64,000 bases of DNA from Cypionkella sp. Its GTDB lineage: Bacteria > Pseudomonadota > Alphaproteobacteria > Rhodobacterales > Rhodobacteraceae. Both the position numbers and the translations under genes were made by a program. Position 1 is the stretch's first letter. Each line of letters opens with the position of its first letter. Below are positions 9,035 through 17,963 of this stretch, piece after piece. Where the stretch lies: positions 1-64,000 of the forward strand of contig JALRIN010000005.1 of the NCBI GenBank assembly GCA_023255415.1, read 5' to 3'. Below the pieces are notes generated by a model. That model was not told the origin of the DNA and did no database searches. It was given only the letters and a program-made list of their open reading frames with translations.

Positions 9035-9063
9035 TTGACCCTTGGCCCGGCATTGGCTAGGCC
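9035..9063 (+). promoter_or_regulatory. Candidate sigma-70 promoter for leuB
   Basis: TTGACC (9035-9040) and TAGGCC (9058-9063) are separated by 17 bases, 31 bases before the leuB ATG. The -35 is close to consensus and the -10 is weak. It is in the gap between divergent imuA and leuB. Confidence 0.4.
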
Positions 9064-9093
9064 ACGTGCAACCCTTTGAACCTGGAGCCGACA

Positions 9094-10200
9094 ATGGCAA
9101 ATCCTTCCCTTCTTATCCTCGCTGGCGACGGCATCGGCCCCGAAGTCATGGCCGAAGTCAAAAAGATCATCACTTGGTTTGACACCAAGCGCGGCGTCAC
9201 ATTTGACGTCTCGGAAGGTTTGGTCGGCGGCTGTTCCTATGACGCCCACGGCACCCCCCTGACCGACGAGACCATGGCGCAGGCCCAAGCCGTTGACGCG
9301 GTTCTGTTGGGCGCTGTTGGCGGCCCGAAATACGATGTGCTGGATTTCTCGGTGAAACCAGAGCGCGGCCTGCTGCGCCTGCGCAAGGAAATGGATCTGT
9401 TTTCCAACCTGCGCCCTGCACAATGCTTTGACGCGCTGGCGGATTTCTCGTCGTTGAAAAAAGACGTGGTTGCCGGTCTGGACATCGTCATCGTGCGCGA
9501 ACTGACCTCGGGCATCTATTTCGGCGAGCCGCGCGGCATTTTCACCGAAGGCAACGAGCGCGTCGGCGTCAACACCCAGCGCTATACCGAAAGCGAAATC
9601 GCCCGCGTCGCGCGTTCGGCGTTTGAACTGGCACGCAAGCGCGGCAACAAGGTCTGCTCGATGGAGAAGGCCAATGTGATGGAATCGGGCATCCTGTGGC
9701 GCGAAGTCGTGCAGGAAATCCACGACAAAGAATATCCAGACGTGGCGCTGTCGCATATGTATGCCGACGCGGGTGCGATGCAGCTGTGCCGCTGGCCCAA
9801 GCAGTTTGACGTGATCGTCACCGACAATCTGTTTGGCGATTTGCTGTCGGATATGGCGGCGATGCTGACCGGATCGCTGGGCATGTTGCCTTCGGCCTCG
9901 CTGGGTCTGCCGATGGCCAATGGCCGCCCAAAGGCACTGTACGAGCCCGTGCATGGTTCGGCCCCCGACATCGCGGGCCAGGGCAAGGCCAACCCGATCG
10001 CCTGCATTTTGTCCTTTGCCATGGCGCTGCGCTATTCGTTCAGCCTGCTGGACGAGGCCAACCGCGTTGAAAAGGCTGTTGAAAAAGTGCTGGCAGACGG
10101 TGTGCGCACCGCCGATCTGATGGGCCCCGAAGGCGGCACCCCGGTTTCGACCAGCCAGATGGGCGACGCGATCATCGCCGCCTTGGACGCAAGTCTGTAA
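9094..10200 (+). CDS. leuB: 3-isopropylmalate dehydrogenase
   Basis: LeuB oxidatively decarboxylates 3-isopropylmalate with NAD+ in leucine synthesis. The 368-residue protein shows GDGIGPEVM at the N-terminus, the substrate-binding LRLRKEMDLFSNLRP, and the metal-binding region DNLFGDLLSDMAAML followed by HGSAPDIAGQGKANP. I chose the ATG at 9094 (MANPSLLILAGDG), preceded by GGAG; an upstream in-frame ATG at 9076 would add six unconserved residues. A perfect 13-bp hairpin follows the stop. Confidence 0.96.
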   Translation: MANPSLLILAGDGIGPEVMAEVKKIITWFDTKRGVTFDVSEGLVGGCSYDAHGTPLTDETMAQAQAVDAVLLGAVGGPKYDVLDFSVKPERGLLRLRKEMDLFSNLRPAQCFDALADFSSLKKDVVAGLDIVIVRELTSGIYFGEPRGIFTEGNERVGVNTQRYTESEIARVARSAFELARKRGNKVCSMEKANVMESGILWREVVQEIHDKEYPDVALSHMYADAGAMQLCRWPKQFDVIVTDNLFGDLLSDMAAMLTGSLGMLPSASLGLPMANGRPKALYEPVHGSAPDIAGQGKANPIACILSFAMALRYSFSLLDEANRVEKAVEKVLADGVRTADLMGPEGGTPVSTSQMGDAIIAALDASL

Positions 10201-10211
10201 CGCCAAAAAAC

Positions 10212-10250
10212 TGTCGAAAACCAGCGCCATTTAGGGTCTGGTTTTCGACA
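10212..10250 (+). terminator. Hairpin downstream of leuB
   Basis: TGTCGAAAACCAG (10212-10224) and CTGGTTTTCGACA (10238-10250) form a perfect 13-bp stem with a 13-base loop. There is no T run on the plus strand, so it may be a terminator of non-canonical type or an mRNA 3'-end protector. Confidence 0.6.
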
Positions 10251-10343
10251 AAGCCTTTGCGGTTTTGGCAAAGCGCCTCTTGATCTTTGCCCAGCATTGC
10301 AAGAGGTGTGGGGCGTCTCCTCCCAGCCCAAGCGGATCCTCCT

Positions 10344-11351
10344 ATGCAAGTTGTCCAATCAAACCTGCGCGGCGCGTTGTTTTCGTTGGCGGCCTTTGCC
10401 GTCTATGCCAGCAATGACACTTTGGTCAAATTTCTGGGCGCCAGCTATAGCCCGTTTCTGCTGATCTTTTTCACCGGGCTTTTGGGCTTTCCCTTGGTGA
10501 CGATCATGCTGATGAGCGACAATAGCGACGGCAACCTGATCCCGAAACATCCCTATTGGACAGCGCTGCGCACCATGGCGGCGGTGCTGAACGGCATCAC
10601 CGGATTTTATGCCTTTTCCGTGCTGCCCTTGGCACAATGCTATGCGATTATCTTTGCCATGCCGATCCTGATCACGCTTTTGGCGATTCCGATTCTGGGC
10701 GAGAAAATCGGCATCCATCGCGGGCTTGCCATTCTGGTCGGTTTGATCGGGGTGATGATCGTGCTGCGGCCGGGGCAAGTGCCCTTGGGGCTGGGGCATC
10801 TTTCGGCGCTGGCGGCGGCTTTCCTTGGGGCGACAACTTCGGTGATCGTGCGCAAGATCGGCCACGCCGAACGCTCGATCGTGCTGATGATCTATCCGAT
10901 GGTGGCGAACTTTGTGGTGATGGCCGTGGCGCTGCCCTTTGTCTATGTGCCTATTCCGATTGAGCATTTTGGCCTGATGGCGGCAATGTCATTACTGGGG
11001 CTGGTGGCCGGTCTTTTCATGATCGCGGCCTATCGCCATGCGCCTGCGATCATCGTGGCGCCGATGCAATATTCGCAAATGATCTGGGCAATCCTATTTG
11101 GCGCGCTGTTTTTCAATGAAAGTATCGATCAGTGGACCGCCGTCGGCGCCGCCGTGATCATCCTTGCAGGCGTCTATATCGTGCTGCGCGAAGACCGCCC
11201 CGGCCTGTCGAAAAACCGCCCGGTTCTGGAAACCCGCTCACGCTATGACGGCGGCACCACGCCGCGGATCAGCACTTGGATGCGGCTGTTCGACCGCAAA
11301 CGCATGCGCGCCAAGGTCGAAGGTCTGGCAGGCAAAGACGGCGACGCCTGA
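10344..11351 (+). CDS. EamA/DMT-superfamily transporter
   Basis: A membrane protein of 335 residues with about ten hydrophobic segments in two EamA repeats (the second beginning near HLSALAAAFLGATTSVIV). It starts at 10344 (MQVVQSNLRGALFSLAAFAVY) after a CCTCCT-rich leader; an upstream in-frame start would add 19 unconserved residues. A 45-residue polar tail (about EDRPGLSKNRP onward) follows the last helix. Substrates of this family are usually metabolites or amino acids exported by antiport and cannot be named from sequence. One of four EamA proteins in the window. Confidence 0.85.
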   Translation: MQVVQSNLRGALFSLAAFAVYASNDTLVKFLGASYSPFLLIFFTGLLGFPLVTIMLMSDNSDGNLIPKHPYWTALRTMAAVLNGITGFYAFSVLPLAQCYAIIFAMPILITLLAIPILGEKIGIHRGLAILVGLIGVMIVLRPGQVPLGLGHLSALAAAFLGATTSVIVRKIGHAERSIVLMIYPMVANFVVMAVALPFVYVPIPIEHFGLMAAMSLLGLVAGLFMIAAYRHAPAIIVAPMQYSQMIWAILFGALFFNESIDQWTAVGAAVIILAGVYIVLREDRPGLSKNRPVLETRSRYDGGTTPRISTWMRLFDRKRMRAKVEGLAGKDGDA

Positions 11352-11425
11352 GGAAAAAATTGGCTTAAGGCGCCGCAGCCGCCTCTTGAAATCGCAATGC
11401 CAAAGTTTTAACCCTTGGCCATGGT

Positions 11426-11502
11426 CGGAGCGTAGCGCAGTCTGGTAGCGCACCTGCTTCGGGAGCAGGGGGTCGGAGGTTCGAATCCTCTCGCTCCGAC
11501 CA
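11426..11502 (+). tRNA. tRNA-Pro (anticodon CGG)
   Basis: A 77-base cloverleaf. Acceptor CGGAGCG pairs with CGCTCCG, then discriminator A and an encoded CCA. The anticodon stem CCTGC/GCAGG encloses TTCGGGA, giving anticodon CGG. The T arm is GGAGGTTCGAATCCTC. Confidence 0.97.
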
Positions 11503-11844
11503 ATTATCCGAAACTGTGAATATCGGCGGATAAAGACCCCTGCGCGCGATTGTTGGCTAGGGATGCCTGCGGCAAACTCTATCATTCAGCATAAAAAAGC
11601 TTGATCGACCAATCAGCAAAGTATGTGACTGGCACCTGCGAAGATATCTAAATGCCTGACATATCTTCTTAACTGCAGCATAAAGGTGTCGCCAGTTAAC
11701 CCCTGCACCAAACTGGCAAAGGCTACCTTTGCCGCTATGGGCCCGTCATCGCACACGGTCTTACAAAACCTTCACGCCCTACAATCAGCCCTCTGGCCCA
11801 AGGGTGTGTCGCCTCTCCCCGCCAAGCGGGAAGAGGCGGTGTCG
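11503..11844. other. 342-base spacer between tRNA-Pro and katG
   Basis: No convincing gene. It holds an 8-bp perfect hairpin (GAAGATAT / ATATCTTC, 11640-11668) flanked by imperfectly inverted copies of ACTGGCACCT and AGGTGTCGCCAGT (about 11627-11695), and at its right end the katG terminator hairpin. The flanking inverted arrangement could be a worn-down repeat element. There is no transposase or integrase. Confidence 0.6.
11810..11839 (-). terminator. Hairpin downstream of katG
   Basis: CGCCTCTCCCCGC and GCGGGAAGAGGCG are nearly complementary around a CAA loop, ending six bases past the katG stop. No clear T run follows, so it is a terminator-like stem-loop. Confidence 0.55.
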
Positions 11845-14019
11845 TCAGACCAGATCGAAGCGATCGGCGTTCATCACTTTGGTCCATGCAGCGACGAAAT
11901 CGCGCAGGAACTTTTCTTGGCCGTCGTCTTGGGCGTAAACCTCGACATAGGCGCGCAGGATCGAGTTTGACCCGAACACCAGATCAACCCGCGTTGCCGT
12001 CCACTCCATCGCCCCGGTGGCGCGGTTCCGCAGCTCGTAGTGGCCATCGCTGGTTGGGTGCCATGTGTAGGCCATATCGGTCAGCGCCACGAAGAAATCG
12101 GTGGTCAAAGCGCCTGCCCGATGAGTGAAGACACCATGCGCGGTGCCGCCGTGGTTGGTGCCGATCACCCGCATGCCACCGATCAGCGCGGTCATTTCAT
12201 GCGCGGTCAGGCCCATCAGCTGGGTGCGATCCAGCAGCAGCTCTTCGGCGCTGACGGCGTAATCGGCCTTCAGCCAGTTGCGATAGCCATCCGCCAAAGG
12301 TTCCAGCACGTCAAAGGAGTCTGCATCGGTCTGCTCGGCGGTGGCGTCACCCCGACCCGGCGCGAAAGGCACCGTAATCGTGGCCCCTGCGGCCTTGGCG
12401 GCCATTTCGACCCCCAGATTGCCCGCAAGCACGATCACATCGGCAAGGCTTGCACCTGTGGCCGCAGCAATGGGTTGCAAAGCCGCCAGCACCCGCGCCA
12501 GACGTGCGGGTTCATTGCCCGCCCAATCCTTTTGCGGCGCCAGACGAATGCGCGCGCCATTGGCACCGCCGCGCTGGTCCGAACCGCGATAGGTGCGCGC
12601 CGAATCCCAAGCCGTGCTGACCATATCCGAGACCGAAAGCCCCGCCGCCGCAATCTTGGCTTTGACCGCATCCACGTCGTAATCTGTGCGGCCAGCGGGG
12701 ATTGGATCTTGCCAGATCAGATCTTCGCTTGGCACATCCGGCCCGATGTAATTGGCGCGCGGCCCCATATCGCGGTGGGTCAGTTTAAACCAAGCCCGCG
12801 CAAAGACCTCGCTGAAATAGGCGGGGTCTTTGTAGAACTTTTCCGAAATCGCCCGATAGATCGGGTCGACCTTCATCGCCATATCGGCATCGGTCATCAT
12901 CGGCATCAGACGGATCGACGGGTCTTCGACGTCAACCGGCTTGTCTTCCTCCTTGATGTTGATCGGCTGCCACTGGCTTGCACCTGCGGGGGATTTGGTC
13001 AGCTCCCAGTCGTATGTAAACAAAAGATAGAAATAGCCGTTGTCCCATTGTGTCGGGTTCGTGGTCCAAGCGCCTTCGATGCCTGAACTAACGGTATCGC
13101 GGCCCTTGCCTTTGCCGGTTGGATTGCTCCAGCCCATGCCGGCCTCTTCCAAAGCGGCAGCTTCGGGGGCGGCACCGATCAGGCTTGCATCGCCATTGCC
13201 ATGCGCCTTGCCGACGGTATGGCCGCCTGCGGTCAGCGCCACGGTTTCTTCGTCATTCATTGCCATGCGCGCAAAGGTTTCACGCACCTGGGCGGCGGTT
13301 TTCATCGGATCGGATTTGCCGTTCACGCCTTCGGGATTCACATAGATCAAGCCCATCTGCACGGCGGCAAGCGGGTTTTCCATGGTGGCCGGATTGTCCA
13401 GATCGCCGTAGCGGCTGTCAGAGGGGGCAAGCCATTCTTTTTCAGCGCCCCAATAGGTGTCTTTTTCAGGGTGCCAGATGTCTTCACGGCCAAAGCCAAA
13501 GCCAAAGATCTTCAGGCCCATCGACTCGTAAGCCATGTTTCCTGCCAAGATCATCAGATCTGCCCAGCTGATTTTATTGCCATATTTTCGCTTGATCGGC
13601 CACAACAGGCGGCGCGCCTTATCAAGGTTGACGTTGTCCGGCCAAGAGTTCAGCGGCGCAAACCGCAGATTGCCCCTGCCCGCGCCACCGCGGCCATCGG
13701 CCAAACGGTATGATCCAGCCGAGTGCCAGGCCATGCGGATCATCAAGCCGCCGTAATGACCCCAATCTGCCGGCCACCAGTCTTGGCTTTCAGTCATCAG
13801 GGCTTTTAGATCCGTCTTCAAAGCCTGAACGTCCAACTTCTTCAGCTCTTCGCGATAGTTGAAATCAGGGCCCATGGGATTGGTCTTGCTGTCTTGCTGG
13901 TGCAAGATGTCAAGGTTCAGCGATTTTGGCCACCAAGCGGTGTTTGACGCACTGGTCACCGTATTGGCCCCATGCATCACAGGGCATTTGCCGCCCGAAG
14001 CGCGATCGTTTCCGTCCAT
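11845..14019 (-). CDS. katG: Catalase-peroxidase KatG
   Basis: A bifunctional heme enzyme that destroys H2O2. The 724-residue protein has the duplicated plant-peroxidase fold. The distal Arg-Trp-His is in MIRMAWHSAGSYR, the proximal histidine in TAGGHTVGKAHG, and the tyrosine of the Met-Tyr-Trp crosslink in IYVNPEGVNG. I chose the ATG at 14019 (MDGNDRASGGKCPVMHG) because CGGAGA precedes it and it begins at the conserved KCPVMHG; the longer frame from 14073 adds an unconserved leader. It is divergent from oxyR, the standard arrangement for OxyR control. Confidence 0.97.
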   Translation of the reverse strand: MDGNDRASGGKCPVMHGANTVTSASNTAWWPKSLNLDILHQQDSKTNPMGPDFNYREELKKLDVQALKTDLKALMTESQDWWPADWGHYGGLMIRMAWHSAGSYRLADGRGGAGRGNLRFAPLNSWPDNVNLDKARRLLWPIKRKYGNKISWADLMILAGNMAYESMGLKIFGFGFGREDIWHPEKDTYWGAEKEWLAPSDSRYGDLDNPATMENPLAAVQMGLIYVNPEGVNGKSDPMKTAAQVRETFARMAMNDEETVALTAGGHTVGKAHGNGDASLIGAAPEAAALEEAGMGWSNPTGKGKGRDTVSSGIEGAWTTNPTQWDNGYFYLLFTYDWELTKSPAGASQWQPINIKEEDKPVDVEDPSIRLMPMMTDADMAMKVDPIYRAISEKFYKDPAYFSEVFARAWFKLTHRDMGPRANYIGPDVPSEDLIWQDPIPAGRTDYDVDAVKAKIAAAGLSVSDMVSTAWDSARTYRGSDQRGGANGARIRLAPQKDWAGNEPARLARVLAALQPIAAATGASLADVIVLAGNLGVEMAAKAAGATITVPFAPGRGDATAEQTDADSFDVLEPLADGYRNWLKADYAVSAEELLLDRTQLMGLTAHEMTALIGGMRVIGTNHGGTAHGVFTHRAGALTTDFFVALTDMAYTWHPTSDGHYELRNRATGAMEWTATRVDLVFGSNSILRAYVEVYAQDDGQEKFLRDFVAAWTKVMNADRFDLV

Positions 14020-14090
14020 TGCCGTCTCCGATTTTGTGAAAACTTCAAGCGGCCAACAGCCGCCGTCCTGCACAGCCTAACAGTTCTGGT

Positions 14091-14121
14091 CGATAATGAA
14101 AATTTGCATTTTCTAATATCG
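14091..14121. promoter_or_regulatory. Candidate OxyR-binding site between katG and oxyR
   Basis: An AT-rich imperfect palindrome: CGATAATGAAAAT (14091-14103) faces ATTTTCTAATATCG (14108-14121) across TTGC. LysR-type regulators bind such interrupted dyads, and it lies 72 bases from the katG start and 17 from the oxyR start. It fits autorepression of oxyR plus peroxide activation of katG. Confidence 0.5.
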
Positions 14122-14137
14122 GCAATATGCTGCGCTT

Positions 14138-15031
14138 ATGATAGGGATCACCATTCGGCATTTGCGCTATTTCGAGGCTTTGGCGCAGCAGGGTCATTTT
14201 GGCCGTGCAGCTGATGTCTGCGCGATTTCGCAGCCAGCGCTTTCGCTGCAGATGAAAGAGCTCGAGGCGCTGTTGGGCGCACCGCTGATCGAACGAGGGG
14301 CGCGGCAGATCCGGCTGACCGCCTTGGGAGAAGACTTTGCGCTGCGGGTGCGCGATATTTTGCGCGCGGTGGATGAATTGGGCGATTTGGCGCGTGCCTC
14401 TTCGGGGCCTTTGGTGGGGCGGCTGCGCTTGGGGGTTATTCCCACCATCGCGCCCTATTTTCTGCCGCATGTGATGCAAAGCCTGATGGCACGCTACCCC
14501 GGGCTGGATCTGCGCCCGCGCGAGGCGATCACCCAGCGGTTGATCGAAGATCTGATTGCCGGGCGTCTGGATATGGCGATTGTAGCGCTGCCGATTTCCG
14601 AACCCAGCCTTGTCGAAGAACGGCTGTTTGACGAAGAATTCGTGCTGGTGCGTGCGCTTGCCGATGCAGATCGCCCAGTGCCAAGCCCAGACACCCTGCG
14701 CGCGATGCGGCTTTTGCTGTTGGAAGAGGGGCACTGTTTTCGCGACCAAGCGCTGTCTTATTGCAACACCGCCGCTAGCCTGCCGCGCGATCTGATGGAG
14801 GGGTCGTCGTTGACAACCTTGGTGCAGATGGTGGGTGCAGGCATTGGCGTGACGCTGATCCCCGAAATGGCACTGACGATCGAAACCCGATCGGCACCGG
14901 TTTCGACCGCAAGGCTGGCCGCCCCGCGCCCCAGCCGCACCATTGGCATGATCTGGCGCAAGTCAAACCCGCTGGCCAGCAAATTTGGCCAGATCACCGA
15001 CAGCATTCGTCAGGCCAGCGTCATTCGCTGA
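14138..15031 (+). CDS. oxyR: Hydrogen-peroxide-sensing LysR regulator OxyR
   Basis: A LysR-family activator that senses H2O2 by disulfide formation. The N-terminal helix-turn-helix (RHLRYFEALAQQGHFGRAAD, then ISQPALSLQMKELE) is followed by the effector domain. The redox pair is present: Cys200 in EEGHCFRDQAL and Cys209 in SYCNTA match E. coli Cys199/208 in spacing and context. It is 297 residues, normal length. Divergent from katG. Its last 11 bases overlap the end of the convergent ABC ATPase gene. Confidence 0.93.
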   Translation: MIGITIRHLRYFEALAQQGHFGRAADVCAISQPALSLQMKELEALLGAPLIERGARQIRLTALGEDFALRVRDILRAVDELGDLARASSGPLVGRLRLGVIPTIAPYFLPHVMQSLMARYPGLDLRPREAITQRLIEDLIAGRLDMAIVALPISEPSLVEERLFDEEFVLVRALADADRPVPSPDTLRAMRLLLLEEGHCFRDQALSYCNTAASLPRDLMEGSSLTTLVQMVGAGIGVTLIPEMALTIETRSAPVSTARLAAPRPSRTIGMIWRKSNPLASKFGQITDSIRQASVIR

Positions 15032-16082
15032 ACAGATGCGCCTCGCAGGCTTCAAAGGTCAGGCCAATTTCCGTTCCCAAGGCAAAGACCGCATCGCGCG
15101 CCATGGCGGCGATCAGCGGGCTGCCGTCTGATAAGGTCACCTCGATCACCGTTTCCGCACCCAGCCTTTCGGTCAGCGCCACCCGACCCTGCAACTGGCC
15201 CGCGCCTTCGGCAGGGGTCAGATATTGCGGGCGAATGCCAAGCCGCGCCTTGCCACCAATCTGATAGCTGCCGGTCTGCGCTGTGATCGTCACCGGCTGC
15301 AGGGCGGCGTTGGCGACGGTGATCTGATTGCCGTCAATCGCCTGCACCTCGACATCCAGAAAATTCATCGAAGGCGAGCCAAGAAAGCCCGCGACAAAGG
15401 CATTTGCGGGGTGATGATACAGCTCCATCGGGCTGCCAATCTGCTGCACCAGACCGTCTTTCAGCACCACGATCTTATCGGCCAGCGTCATCGCTTCAAC
15501 CTGATCATGGGTGACATAGATCATCGTCGCCCCCAAGGCCTTGTGCAGTTTGCCGATTTCCATCCGCATATCCATGCGCAGGGCGGCATCAAGGTTAGAA
15601 AGCGGCTCGTCGAACAAAAACACCTCGGGTTTGCGGACAATCGCGCGGCCAATGGCGACGCGCTGGCGCTGCCCGCCCGAAAGCTGGCTGGGGCGGCGGT
15701 CCAGCAGATGTTCCATCTGCAAAATCCGTGCGGCTTCGGCAACTTTGGCGGCCTTGACCTCTTTGCTATCACCCGCAATCGTCAGGCCAAAGGCAACGTT
15801 TTCGCGCACGGTCATATGCGGAAAGATCGCATAGGATTGAAACACCATCGCCACGCCGCGGTCTTTGGGGGGCAGATCATTCACCACCCGCCCGCCGACC
15901 GACAAGGTGCCCGCCGTGATATCCTCTAGCCCTGCGATCATCCGCAACAGTGTCGATTTCCCGCAGCCCGAGGGGCCGACAAAGACCACGAACTCACCGT
16001 CTTCGATGGTGATGTCGACGCCCTTGATCACCTGCGCGGTGCCATAGCTTTTCTTCAGACCGGAAAGGGTGATGCTTGCCAT
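15021..16082 (-). CDS. Carbohydrate ABC transporter ATP-binding protein (UgpC/MsmK type)
   Basis: The ATPase of the CUT1 sugar importer encoded just upstream. It has Walker A GPSGCGKST, Q-loop FQSYAIFPHMTV, signature LSGGQRQR, Walker B VFLFDEPLSNLD and the switch histidine in YVTHDQVEAM. A C-terminal MalK-like regulatory domain (TOBE) completes 353 residues. It starts three bases after the glycosidase stop and is the last gene of the LacI operon. Confidence 0.93.
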   Translation of the reverse strand: MASITLSGLKKSYGTAQVIKGVDITIEDGEFVVFVGPSGCGKSTLLRMIAGLEDITAGTLSVGGRVVNDLPPKDRGVAMVFQSYAIFPHMTVRENVAFGLTIAGDSKEVKAAKVAEAARILQMEHLLDRRPSQLSGGQRQRVAIGRAIVRKPEVFLFDEPLSNLDAALRMDMRMEIGKLHKALGATMIYVTHDQVEAMTLADKIVVLKDGLVQQIGSPMELYHHPANAFVAGFLGSPSMNFLDVEVQAIDGNQITVANAALQPVTITAQTGSYQIGGKARLGIRPQYLTPAEGAGQLQGRVALTERLGAETVIEVTLSDGSPLIAAMARDAVFALGTEIGLTFEACEAHLFSE

Positions 16083-16084
16083 GA

Positions 16085-17077
16085 CTACTCTGCCGCCAAA
16101 GCCGAGCGCATAACCTGCAACAGCCCGCCTTCGCCCACCACCACCGGTTCTGGGTCCATCACATAGCCGCCGAACTGATCTTTGCCGCCATCGGCAAAGC
16201 CCAGGATCACCAAGCCATTCGGCCCGTCAACAATGCGCGCGGCATAGCGCCGGCAAGGCTCGTCGCCGTCCAGAAACGGGCCTGCGGGCACGCGCCAAGG
16301 CCCGCGCGGATGATCGGCCATCAGATAGTGGTTGCCGGTCAGCGGCTTTTGCGGATTGGTGCGGCGGGTTTGTTCGGACCATTGGTTGGCGGCAGTGCAG
16401 AACAGGCAATACCAGGTGCCATTGACCTCGAACACCTGCGGCACCTCGAGCTGGCCATAGCCGCCGGTGAAAACTGGCGGGCGCAGCGTCCAGGTTATCA
16501 AATCGGGCGAGGTAGCAAAGCCGATCGCGCCGCCTGCATTGGCCTCGGGGATGCCGGGCGCGCGGGCGGTGAAATACATCAGCCAGCCATCGCTGTCAGG
16601 ATCGCGCATCACCCAAGGGTCGCGCATGGCGCGGTCGTGCCAATGGCCAACCATATGTTCGGCCTCGTAGCACTCTGCCGTCGGGCCGGTCAGATCAAGG
16701 CACAGCCCATCGCCAACCCGCACCCAAGAGTGCAAATCGCGCGAAGTCGCGTGGCCAATGCGCTGATACATCGAGGCCTCGGCCTTCGAGGTGCCGGTAT
16801 AGAACAAATGCCACAGGCCTTCACCGTCTTGGATCACCGATCCGGTCCAGGTTGTGCTGTCATCCCAAGCAGGCCCGGCGGCAGGCGCAAACATCGTGCC
16901 CAAATGCGTCCAATTCACCAGATCGGTCGAAGTGGCATGGCCTTGGCTGACATTGAAATGCCGCAGATCAGGGTCGCCCAGGGCCTTATCGGCCTGCAGG
17001 AAGAACCCGTGATAGGTCTCGCCATCCTTGGCATACCAGCTGTCCCAGATCCATTTGTCGTTGATCGAAAGTGTCAT
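16085..17077 (-). CDS. Cytoplasmic glycoside hydrolase, five-bladed beta-propeller (GH32/43/68-like)
   Basis: A 330-residue protein without a signal peptide, encoded inside a sugar-uptake operon. Motifs match the GH32/68 (clan J) and GH43 propellers: IWDSWYAKDG near the N-terminus (candidate nucleophile Asp), a WTGS segment, MRDPWVM (RDP motif), and LEVPQVF in the place of the ECP acid/base motif. It probably hydrolyses a fructoside or other furanoside that the transporter brings in. The family and substrate cannot be fixed from motifs alone. EVP instead of ECP is unusual. It has no beta-sandwich C-terminal domain. Confidence 0.7.
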   Translation of the reverse strand: MTLSINDKWIWDSWYAKDGETYHGFFLQADKALGDPDLRHFNVSQGHATSTDLVNWTHLGTMFAPAAGPAWDDSTTWTGSVIQDGEGLWHLFYTGTSKAEASMYQRIGHATSRDLHSWVRVGDGLCLDLTGPTAECYEAEHMVGHWHDRAMRDPWVMRDPDSDGWLMYFTARAPGIPEANAGGAIGFATSPDLITWTLRPPVFTGGYGQLEVPQVFEVNGTWYCLFCTAANQWSEQTRRTNPQKPLTGNHYLMADHPRGPWRVPAGPFLDGDEPCRRYAARIVDGPNGLVILGFADGGKDQFGGYVMDPEPVVVGEGGLLQVMRSALAAE

Positions 17078-17087
17078 ATCGGTCTCC

Positions 17088-17963
17088 TCAGCCCTTCACG
17101 CCGGTCGAAGCAATCGACGCGATAAAGGCTTTTTGCAAGTAAAGATAAAAGGCCAGCACCGGCACCGTGATCAGGCTGAGATATGCCATGATCTCGCCCC
17201 AGGCTCGGTTCAGCTGAAAGAAATATTGCAGGCCAACCATCACCGGACGGTAGCCTTCCTCTTGCACCACCATCAGCGGCCAGAGGTATTGGTTGTACAT
17301 CGCCAAAAACTTCAAAATCGCAGCGGTTGCCAGAACCGGACCCGACAGCGGCATCACGATGCGGCGGTAAATCTGAAACCAGCTTGCGCCTTCAACCCGC
17401 GCCGCCTCGATCAGTTCCGAGGGCAGGTCTTTGAAGAATTGCACGAACAAAAACACCGTCAACCCATCGACGACAAAGGGGATGATTTGCACGCGATAGG
17501 AATTCAGCCAGCCCACCGTCACCCCGTCCAGCCCGATCCACGGCAGCTTGGACGAGATCAGCAGCAAGGGAATCGCGATGGTTTCGAACGGCACGATCAG
17601 CGTGGCAAGGATGATCGACAAGATCAGATCCCGGCCCTTCCAATTGACAAAGACAAAGGCAAAGGCGGCGGTCGAGCAGAAAAACAGCGACAGCACCACG
17701 GTGACGCCGGTGATGATCACCGAATTCATCACAAACAACGCCACAGGCGCGCGCCGAAACGCCGCCCAATAGTTATCAAGGCTGATGTCGCCAACCGGCA
17801 AAAACGCCCGCAGACTGGCGGTATCGGCCAGCAATTGCTGATCTGGCTTCAGCGAGGAAACCACCATAAACACCAGCGGAAACACAAAGATCACCGCGAT
17901 CAAACTCAGCACAACGTAGCGCACAACCAGCCGCAACCGATGCGTATCAGAGGAAAAAGCCAT
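17088..17963 (-). CDS. Carbohydrate ABC transporter permease (MalG-like)
   Basis: The second inner-membrane permease of the CUT1 importer, 291 residues with six hydrophobic segments. The binding-protein-dependent signature appears as ELIEAARVEGASWFQIYRRI, the EAA loop that docks to the ATPase. The TGATG overlap with the preceding permease gene shows translational coupling. It lies 10 bases before the glycosidase gene. Confidence 0.92.
   Translation of the reverse strand: MAFSSDTHRLRLVVRYVVLSLIAVIFVFPLVFMVVSSLKPDQQLLADTASLRAFLPVGDISLDNYWAAFRRAPVALFVMNSVIITGVTVVLSLFFCSTAAFAFVFVNWKGRDLILSIILATLIVPFETIAIPLLLISSKLPWIGLDGVTVGWLNSYRVQIIPFVVDGLTVFLFVQFFKDLPSELIEAARVEGASWFQIYRRIVMPLSGPVLATAAILKFLAMYNQYLWPLMVVQEEGYRPVMVGLQYFFQLNRAWGEIMAYLSLITVPVLAFYLYLQKAFIASIASTGVKG

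Noticed and set aside
11686..11970. Possible small gene in the tRNA-Pro to katG spacer
   Set aside because: More than a third of it is antisense to katG, no ribosome site precedes it, and the translation shows no conserved pattern.
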